11,839 bases of DNA. Source: Campylobacterales bacterium (GTDB taxonomy: Bacteria > Campylobacterota > Campylobacteria > Campylobacterales > SZUA-545). How positions within the stretch are numbered: the stretch's first letter is position 1; every line of letters begins with the position of its first letter. The notes beneath the pieces are model-generated. The model made no database searches. It was not told the origin of the DNA and worked only from the letters and a program-made list of their open reading frames with translations. Below are positions 1-5,501 of the stretch, one piece after another. Where the stretch lies: positions 1-11,839 of the forward strand of contig JAOXRY010000091.1 in the NCBI GenBank assembly GCA_025800305.1. Reading direction: 5' to 3'. The position numbers and the translations under genes are program-made.

Positions 1-521
1 TTATTACTTGGTAGTTCGATATTGGAACTTACTCTACTAGCAAGATTTGTAGCTTCTTCAATAAGCTTCTCACTGGCTCCTGGAATTAGTTTTAGGTGAA
101 TATACCCATTGAATCTATAGTCATGTCGTAAGATCTTCAAAGCTTTAATTAAAAGCTCCATAGTATGGTCTTCACTCTCTATAATTCCTGAACTTAGAAA
201 AAGTCCTTCTATGTAGTTTCTTTTATAAAAATTAATTGTTAGATCTGCCAATTCTCTTGGGGAAAAAGCAACTCTTTTAATGTCGTTGCTACACCGGTTA
301 ATACAATAACCACAATCATAGATACAAAAGTTGGTAAACAGTACTTTTAAAAGGGAGACGCACCTTCCATCACTGGTAAAGGTATGGCAAACACCACTAT
401 TAACTGTTGAGCCTAGTTCTCCTGTTTTATGGTTATTATCGCTTCCACTGGAGCTACACGACACATCATACTTGGCACTATCAGAAAGAATTTGTAATTT
501 ATCGTATACTGTTATACCCAT
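1..521 (-). CDS. Putative DNA modification/repair radical SAM protein (rSAM_link_UDG type), 3' end cut by window edge
   Basis: The first 173 residues are present; the rest lies beyond base 1. The radical SAM signature CIYDCGYC gives a CX3CX2C cluster at C66, C70 and C73, which would bind the 4Fe-4S cluster used to cleave S-adenosylmethionine. The N-terminal stretch KYDVSCSSSG (residues 17-26), GVCHTFTSDGRC (43-54), the CINRCSND segment after the cluster, and YIEGLFLSSGII (103-114) match my memory of the TIGR03916 family. Members of that family usually lie next to a uracil-DNA-glycosylase-like gene. Full-length members are about 400 residues, so more than half is missing here. The ATG at 521 is chosen because a TAA lies four codons upstream in frame and no other start fits. 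The ribosome site is weak (GGTGGT directly before ATG). It is 51 nt downstream of the small membrane-protein gene on the same strand and may be co-transcribed. The substrate is unknown. Confidence 0.85.
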   Translation of the reverse strand, partial: MGITVYDKLQILSDSAKYDVSCSSSGSDNNHKTGELGSTVNSGVCHTFTSDGRCVSLLKVLFTNFCIYDCGYCINRCSNDIKRVAFSPRELADLTINFYKRNYIEGLFLSSGIIESEDHTMELLIKALKILRHDYRFNGYIHLKLIPGASEKLIEEATNLASRVSSNIELPSN

Positions 522-572
522 ACCACCATTTTAGATCTTTTAAAAAGAACTATTTAAAAATATTGCAAATTG

Positions 573-773
573 TCACTTATTTTCTTGTTCTTCTGCTTCT
601 TTTTCTGCTTTTTTCTTTAGTAGGTGATTCAATCTAAAATAAAAATAGATAGCAACAACAGAAGAAACAACACCACCAATAGCTATTTCTTGGATATTAG
701 CAACACCAATAACCATTACCCAAATTAAAAATGCGATCATTCCCATTGCAAATGAAAGATATCCAACAAACAT
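573..773 (-). CDS. Small two-helix membrane protein, function unknown
   Basis: I do not recognise this 66-residue protein. It has two hydrophobic segments, about residues 4-24 and 31-47, followed by a strongly charged Lys/Glu tail (LLKKKAEKEAEEQENK). It is therefore probably an inner-membrane hairpin with the tail in the cytoplasm. The ATG at 773 shares its A with the TAA of aat (TAATG), and AGGAG lies at good spacing inside the end of aat, so translation is probably coupled to aat. This context makes it a real gene rather than a chance frame. Being last in the clpS-clpA-aat unit could mean it works near the N-degron protease, but it could equally be a passenger. Nothing in the sequence gives a function. 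Confidence 0.75.
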   Translation of the reverse strand: MFVGYLSFAMGMIAFLIWVMVIGVANIQEIAIGGVVSSVVAIYFYFRLNHLLKKKAEKEAEEQENK

Positions 774-1438
774 TACTCTACTCCTATTAATTTTAAATAT
801 TTTTCTCTTGAGATCTCATAGCCACCCATTCTCTTTAGGTGTTCAGATGAGATCTGACAGTCAATAAAACTGTTTTTAGTTTTTTCTTGTAGCATATTAG
901 CCAAATAGACTAAAGCCACTTTTGAAGCATCACTTTTTTTGGCAAACATTGACTCACCATAAAAGTTATCACCGAGACTAAGCCCATAAAGTCCACCAAC
1001 CAACTCACCTTCATAATATGTCTCAACACTTTTTGCTATACCTTTTTTATGAAGGTTTTTATATCCAATCTTAAAAGGATCTTTTATCCATGTATCATCT
1101 TCATGTTTTCGCTTAATAGAAGCACAATTTTCAATAACTCCATCAAAATTTGTATTAAACCGTACTTCATAGGTATTTTTATTAAGTACTTTTCTAAGGC
1201 TTTTTGAGATCTTTAGATTATCAGAATCAATTATCATTCTTGTCTTAGGGCTAAACCAGTAGATTATCTCTTCTTCCATGTACCAAGGGAAGATCCCATT
1301 TTGATAAGCATTTAAAAGTCTTTCAAAGGAGAAATTCCCTCCTACAGCTATAAGCTCTTCAAAATCATCTGTAATTTGGGGAAAGATAGGTTCATCCCCC
1401 AGTAGATAGACAGGAGGATGATTCTGGATAATTCGCAT
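773..1438 (-). CDS. aat: Leucyl/phenylalanyl-tRNA--protein transferase
   Basis: Aat moves Leu or Phe from aminoacyl-tRNA onto the N-terminus of proteins that begin with Lys or Arg, creating N-degrons for ClpS/ClpAP in the cytoplasm. The 221-residue protein shows the family landmarks in order: an AVGGNFS segment (31-37), AYQNGIFPWY (44-53), YWFSPKTR (60-67), the core LYGLSLGDNFYGESMF (150-165) whose Glu162 matches the catalytic-site Glu, and FIDCQ (191-195) with the conserved Gln195. Length is typical for the family. The start ATG at 1438 shares one base with the clpA stop (TAATG), and the last base of aat's own stop is the A of the next gene's ATG. This implies coupled translation through clpA, aat and the small membrane protein. 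Context with clpS and clpA agrees fully with the role. Identification is firm. Confidence 0.97.
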   Translation of the reverse strand: MRIIQNHPPVYLLGDEPIFPQITDDFEELIAVGGNFSFERLLNAYQNGIFPWYMEEEIIYWFSPKTRMIIDSDNLKISKSLRKVLNKNTYEVRFNTNFDGVIENCASIKRKHEDDTWIKDPFKIGYKNLHKKGIAKSVETYYEGELVGGLYGLSLGDNFYGESMFAKKSDASKVALVYLANMLQEKTKNSFIDCQISSEHLKRMGGYEISREKYLKLIGVE

Positions 1439-3654
1439 TATGAGAAACTAAATACCAACTCTTCACTTTTAAGATCTACTTTTGCTGTACCACCATTTTC
1501 CAGTTCACCAAATAAGATCTCATCACTTAATCTATCTTTGATTTCATCATTAATGAGATTGCCAAGTGGTCTAGCTCCCATAGCTTCGTCATACCCTTTT
1601 TCAGCAAGGTATTTCTTCGCTTTTGCTGTTAACTCAACCTTAATATTTTTATCTTTTAGTTGGTCTTCCAGTTCATCAATAAACTTATCAACAATATAAA
1701 TCATAACTTCTGGTTGTAAAGATCCAAATCTAATAACAGAGTCCAGTCTATTTCTAAACTCTGGAGTAAAGAATCTATTGATTGCTTCATCAGTTCTATC
1801 AACAGCAGTATTACCAAATCCAAGAACACCTTCACTTGTTGCTCCAAGGTTACTTGTCATAATAATAATTACATTTCTAAAATCTGCTTTTTCTCCATTA
1901 TTATCAGTTAGTGTGGCACTATCCATAACCTGAAGAAGAATATTTAGAAGTTCCTCATTTGCTTTTTCAATCTCATCAAGGAGTAAAACGGTATGAGGAT
2001 GTTTTCTAATAACCTCCGTTAGCTTTCCTCCACTTTCAAATCCAACATATCCAGGAGGAGAACCAATAAGTTTTGATACAGAGTGTTTCTCCATATACTC
2101 ACTCATATCAAACTTCTCAAAGTTAATTCCTAAAATATTGGCAAGTTGTTTTGCAACCTCAGTCTTACCAACTCCTGTTGGACCAGAGAAGAGGAAACTT
2201 CCCATAGGTTTATCAGCACTACTTAGCCCTGCTCTACTTCTTTTAATAGCTTTTGCCAACTCTTTAATAGACTCATCTTGACCAAAGACTTTTTGTTTCA
2301 GATCTATTTCAAGACTTCTAAGTTTCTCTTTCTCATCTGACTGGGCAGTTTTAAGAGGGATATTTGCAATCTTAGAGATGATTTTTTCAATATCAGAAGG
2401 AGTTACAGACTTTCTTCTTTTTGAGGCAGTAGCCAAGTGAAAACTAGCTCCAACTTCATCAATCACATCAATTGCTTTGTCTGGTAAAAACCTATCGTTG
2501 ATATATTTATCACTAAGTTCACACGCCAATTTCAGTGATTGGTTTGTGTACTTAATATCGTGATGTTTCTCATACTTCTCTTTAAGCCCCTTAAGAATTA
2601 AGAAACTCTCTTCAACAGTAGGCTCTCCAATATCAATCTTTTGAAATCTTCTACTAAGAGCTCTATCTTTTTGAAAGTTAGTTCTATACTCACTAAAAGT
2701 AGTTGCACCCATACACTTTAGCTTTCCACTAGCAAGAGCTGGTTTTAGCATATTTGAAGCGTCCATACTCCCGCCACCTGTTGCACCTGCTCCGACAATT
2801 GTATGAATTTCATCAATAAAAAGAATAGAACCTTTCTTGGCTTCAAGTTCTTTAATAATTCCTTTTAATCTCTTTTCAAAATCACCTCTATATTTTGTTC
2901 CAGCCACTAAAGATCCCATTTCCATAGAGAAAAGTTCACTTCCCTTTAAGATCTCAGGAACATCTTCATTAACAATCATCTGAGCCAAAGCTTCAGCCAT
3001 AGCTGTTTTACCAACACCAGTTTCACCTACAAACAACGGATTGTTTTTCTTTCTTCTACAAAGAACCATCACGGTTCTCTCTAACTCTTTAGATCTTCCA
3101 ATGATTGGATCTAACTTACCTTCTCTTGCTTCTTCTGTAAGATTTGTCGTAAACTGTTCTAAAAAACTTTTCTTATCATCTTTAGCCTCTTTTTGTTCTT
3201 GAGGCTTTGAGTGGGTAATATCTTCTATCTCTTCATGACTAATAATCTCTAAAATATCAAGTCTTTCAACACCTTGGGTCTTCATCAAATAAACACCAAA
3301 AGAGTTATCATCTTCAAATAGAGCAGCAAGAAGGTCTCCTTGATGTGCTTCTATTTTCCCTGCATTTTGTACATGAGAAAGCATAGATTGCATCATTCTT
3401 TGAAACGCCAAAGTTTGAACAGGTTCAGATATTACACCTGCTGGAACTTGTTCAAACTCTTTTGTTAAATAAGCATCTAACTCTACTTTCAACTTACTAA
3501 TATCTGCACCACAAGTTTTTAAAATTGTTGTTACAACAGAATCAAAAAGAGCAGAGAAGATAATATGCTCTAGAGTAATGTACTCATGCTGTCTTTTTTT
3601 CACATCTCTAATTGTAGTTACAAGAAGGTGATTGAGTCCATCTGTTAATTTCAT
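1438..3654 (-). CDS. clpA: ATP-dependent Clp protease ATP-binding subunit ClpA
   Basis: ClpA is the Hsp100 hexamer that unfolds substrates, including those handed over by ClpS, and feeds them to ClpP. In 738 residues it has an N-terminal Clp repeat domain (about 1-140), a charged linker (about 140-165) and two AAA+ modules. D1 has Walker A GETGVGKT (210-217) and Walker B ILFIDE (277-282). D2 has Walker A GPTGVGKT (491-498) and Walker B VLLLDE (556-561). Arginine-finger regions are RALSRRF (331-337) and FRNRLD (633-638). VLGFGN at 610-615 sits where the IGL-type ClpP-docking loop is expected, so it should pair with ClpP. There is no long middle coiled-coil domain, which separates it from ClpB. 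clpP is not in the window. The start is set by a strong GAGGAGGAG ribosome site inside the end of clpS. It overlaps aat by one base. Confidence 0.97.
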   Translation of the reverse strand: MKLTDGLNHLLVTTIRDVKKRQHEYITLEHIIFSALFDSVVTTILKTCGADISKLKVELDAYLTKEFEQVPAGVISEPVQTLAFQRMMQSMLSHVQNAGKIEAHQGDLLAALFEDDNSFGVYLMKTQGVERLDILEIISHEEIEDITHSKPQEQKEAKDDKKSFLEQFTTNLTEEAREGKLDPIIGRSKELERTVMVLCRRKKNNPLFVGETGVGKTAMAEALAQMIVNEDVPEILKGSELFSMEMGSLVAGTKYRGDFEKRLKGIIKELEAKKGSILFIDEIHTIVGAGATGGGSMDASNMLKPALASGKLKCMGATTFSEYRTNFQKDRALSRRFQKIDIGEPTVEESFLILKGLKEKYEKHHDIKYTNQSLKLACELSDKYINDRFLPDKAIDVIDEVGASFHLATASKRRKSVTPSDIEKIISKIANIPLKTAQSDEKEKLRSLEIDLKQKVFGQDESIKELAKAIKRSRAGLSSADKPMGSFLFSGPTGVGKTEVAKQLANILGINFEKFDMSEYMEKHSVSKLIGSPPGYVGFESGGKLTEVIRKHPHTVLLLDEIEKANEELLNILLQVMDSATLTDNNGEKADFRNVIIIMTSNLGATSEGVLGFGNTAVDRTDEAINRFFTPEFRNRLDSVIRFGSLQPEVMIYIVDKFIDELEDQLKDKNIKVELTAKAKKYLAEKGYDEAMGARPLGNLINDEIKDRLSDEILFGELENGGTAKVDLKSEELVFSFS

Positions 3655-3657
3655 TAT

Positions 3658-3963
3658 TTACTCCTCCTCAATCGTGCATTTAAGAGGAAAACCATTGGCT
3701 TTTGAAAGTGAGTGTACTTGGCTTACTTTCATCTCTGCTATTTCGTAGCTATACACCCCACAAACACCTTTTCCTTTGTTGTGAACATCTTGAGTTATGT
3801 TGATAGCATTATCTTCTGTCTTGTGAAATATCTGCTTTAAAACATCTATCACAAACTCCCAAGTTGAGTAATCATCGTTGTGCATAATAACTTTATATTT
3901 TTTTGGAGGTTCGACAAGAGTTCGTATATCTTCTTCAGTATCGTGTTTAAATCCGTCTTCCAT
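3658..3963 (-). CDS. clpS: ClpS, N-degron adaptor of ClpA
   Basis: ClpS binds proteins with a bulky hydrophobic N-terminal residue and delivers them to ClpA. The 101-residue protein has a flexible acidic N-terminal tail (about 1-20) followed by the conserved fold. The binding-pocket motif NDDYSTWEFV is at residues 29-38 and the pocket histidine is H61 in VHNKGKGVCGVY. The C-terminal FPLKC also fits the family. The residue that is Met40 in E. coli ClpS, a gate controlling which N-terminal residues fit, appears to be Trp35 here. The ATG at 3963 is preceded by AAAGGAA at good spacing. It is first in the clpS-clpA-aat unit, and its three final Glu codons form the ribosome site of clpA. Confidence 0.96.
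   Translation of the reverse strand: MEDGFKHDTEEDIRTLVEPPKKYKVIMHNDDYSTWEFVIDVLKQIFHKTEDNAINITQDVHNKGKGVCGVYSYEIAEMKVSQVHSLSKANGFPLKCTIEEE
3661..3669 (-). promoter_or_regulatory. Strong ribosome-binding site of clpA embedded in the clpS stop region
   Basis: On the minus strand the last three sense codons of clpS read GAG GAG GAG. This is an extended Shine-Dalgarno sequence, followed by six bases (including the clpS TAA) and then the clpA ATG at 3654. Coding for Glu-Glu-Glu and ribosome binding use the same bases, which supports coupled translation of adaptor and unfoldase. Confidence 0.8.
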
Positions 3964-4046
3964 ACCGTTCCTTTCGTATACATTAATGTGATTTTAGATT
4001 ATTTTGGTATATTATTTTACTAAATTAACAATAAAGGTGTTGTCTA
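3964..4046. promoter_or_regulatory. Divergent promoter region between clpS and murF
   Basis: These 83 non-coding bases separate two outward-facing units. On the plus strand TATATT at 4008-4013 is preceded by TGG, giving an extended -10 element of the type typical of sigma-70 promoters in Campylobacterota, where clear -35 boxes are often missing. It would start murF transcription at about 4020. AAAGGTG at 4032-4038 is a ribosome site for the TTG at 4047. For clpS, on the minus strand, several AT-rich -10 candidates exist (for example TAAAAT or TAATAT) and I cannot choose between them. I see no clear operator or inverted repeat. Confidence 0.55.
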
Positions 4047-5492
4047 TTGGCTGATTTTTTTTGGGTTTTCACCCTATTTTCACACATAATTTTCTCCCTA
4101 TTTTTAGGTCACTACCTTATTTTAAATTTACAGTGGTATCACTACAAAATAGGAAGAGTTGTCTATAATCACAAAAAGCCTCTTTGGCATATTATATTTT
4201 TTATGGTTCCAATTGTTCTTTACTATGGTGGTAAAGACTTCTTCTGGATCTTTTTCTATTTTATTTTTATTCCTTACTACGTTCTTTGGTATAAAAAACA
4301 AGACAAAAAGTTAGCTCTAACAGGAAGAGTAAAAAGATTTTTCACTGTTTTACTTTTAGCAACTTTTTTTCAAGATTTTTTGTGTTTAGCCAGTGAAGAC
4401 TGTCAAGTTTACGGCGTGATTTTCACCCTGTTTACTGCATTTTTATTTTCTGATGTTTCTGAAAAATATTTGGCACTACTTTACAGAAAAGATGCAAAAA
4501 AGAAACTACAATCAATTCAAGATCTTAAAGTTGTTGCTATTACAGCTAGTTTTGGAAAAACCAGCATTAAAAATTATCTTTATGAAATGGTTAGTAAAGA
4601 TTTTAAAGCTTATAAAACCCCAAGAAGTGTAAATACGGAGATGGGAATTATTGCTGATATTAATAACAATCTGCCTAATGATTCACAAATCTACATCGTA
4701 GAAGCTGGTGCAAGACTTGTTGGTGATATTGCTATTATCTCTTCTTTATTGGAGCAACAATATGTGATCTTAGGAGAGATTGGGGAACAACATATTGAAT
4801 ATTTTAAAACTTTAGAAAACATAAAAAATACAAAAAGAGAGATCTTTAGAACTCCAAATCTAAAAAAAGCAATCATCCATGAAACAGCAGATGTTCCAGA
4901 AGATGATATTGTAAAGATCTATTCAAAATACGTATCAAATATCAAAGCAGATCTGAACTCAACAAATTGGGATCTTCAATTAGGTGATGAAACAATCAGA
5001 TTAGAAACAAAAATCTTAGGAAGTTTTAACGCCTATAACATCTCTTGTGCTGTTCTTATGGCACTAGAACTTGGTGTTTCAAAAGAAAGAGTGATTGAGG
5101 TGGTAAAAAACCTTCCTTCTGTTGAGCATAGACTTCAAAAGATAGAAGCTGGTGGCAAGGTTATAATAGATGATAGCTTCAATGGAAACCTAAAAGGTAT
5201 GCTTGAATCTGTAAAGTTGGCAAAGAGTTATGAGGGAAGAAAAGTAATTGTAACTCCAGGTATTGTGGAGAGTAATGAGGAAACTAATAAAATTTTTGCT
5301 AAAGCAGTTGATGAAGTTTTCGATTTAGTATTAATAACTGGAAGTGTGAATTTTGATGTTTTAAAACACAATATCACACCAGAGAAATCTATAAGGGTTT
5401 TTGATAAAACAATGTTAGAAAAAATGCTAGGACTTCACACAAAAAGTGGAGATTTAATTATATTTGCAAATGATACTCCAACTTTTTTATAG
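4047..5492 (+). CDS. murF: UDP-N-acetylmuramoyl-tripeptide--D-alanyl-D-alanine ligase (MurF) with membrane-embedded N-terminus
   Basis: MurF adds D-Ala-D-Ala to UDP-MurNAc-tripeptide using ATP, the last cytoplasmic step before MraY. The 481-residue protein has a very hydrophobic N-terminal part with about four to five membrane segments (roughly 5-27, 46-62, 64-82, 98-112, 122-136) in place of the usual soluble UDP-substrate domain. From about residue 160 it is a Mur ligase: ATP loop ASFGKTS (167-173), NTEMG (196-200), VEAGAR (218-223), GSFNAYN (325-331), EHRLQ (360-364) and IDDSFNGN (374-381). Length matches MurF. The first Gly of the usual GxxGKT loop is Ala167. The start is TTG, supported by AAAGGTG eight bases upstream. 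Other Mur-ligase family members are possible in principle, but nearby mraY and murD favour MurF. The stop TAG is part of the next gene's ribosome site. Confidence 0.88.
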   Translation: MADFFWVFTLFSHIIFSLFLGHYLILNLQWYHYKIGRVVYNHKKPLWHIIFFMVPIVLYYGGKDFFWIFFYFIFIPYYVLWYKKQDKKLALTGRVKRFFTVLLLATFFQDFLCLASEDCQVYGVIFTLFTAFLFSDVSEKYLALLYRKDAKKKLQSIQDLKVVAITASFGKTSIKNYLYEMVSKDFKAYKTPRSVNTEMGIIADINNNLPNDSQIYIVEAGARLVGDIAIISSLLEQQYVILGEIGEQHIEYFKTLENIKNTKREIFRTPNLKKAIIHETADVPEDDIVKIYSKYVSNIKADLNSTNWDLQLGDETIRLETKILGSFNAYNISCAVLMALELGVSKERVIEVVKNLPSVEHRLQKIEAGGKVIIDDSFNGNLKGMLESVKLAKSYEGRKVIVTPGIVESNEETNKIFAKAVDEVFDLVLITGSVNFDVLKHNITPEKSIRVFDKTMLEKMLGLHTKSGDLIIFANDTPTFL

Positions 5493-5501
5493 GATTTGTA
5501 G

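Noticed and set aside
522..572. Separate promoter or terminator between the small membrane gene and the radical SAM gene
   Set aside because: The 51 bases are AT-rich with several loose -10-like strings, but no convincing hairpin or promoter could be singled out.
331..637. Two overlapping plus-strand open frames (331-534 and 407-637)
   Set aside because: They lie antisense to the radical SAM gene and small membrane-protein gene, overlap each other in different frames, and their proteins look like no family.
1418..1699. Plus-strand open frame of 93 codons
   Set aside because: It is antisense to the 3' part of clpA, with a Ser-rich low-complexity translation typical of a reverse-strand shadow.
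4055..4062. Run of eight T just after the murF start, possible phase-variation tract
   Set aside because: It is short, codes normally for Asp-Phe-Phe-Trp, and murF is essential in wall-making bacteria, so on/off switching is unlikely.
4691..4876. Minus-strand open frame of 61 codons
   Set aside because: It is antisense to murF, with no ribosome site or recognisable protein character.
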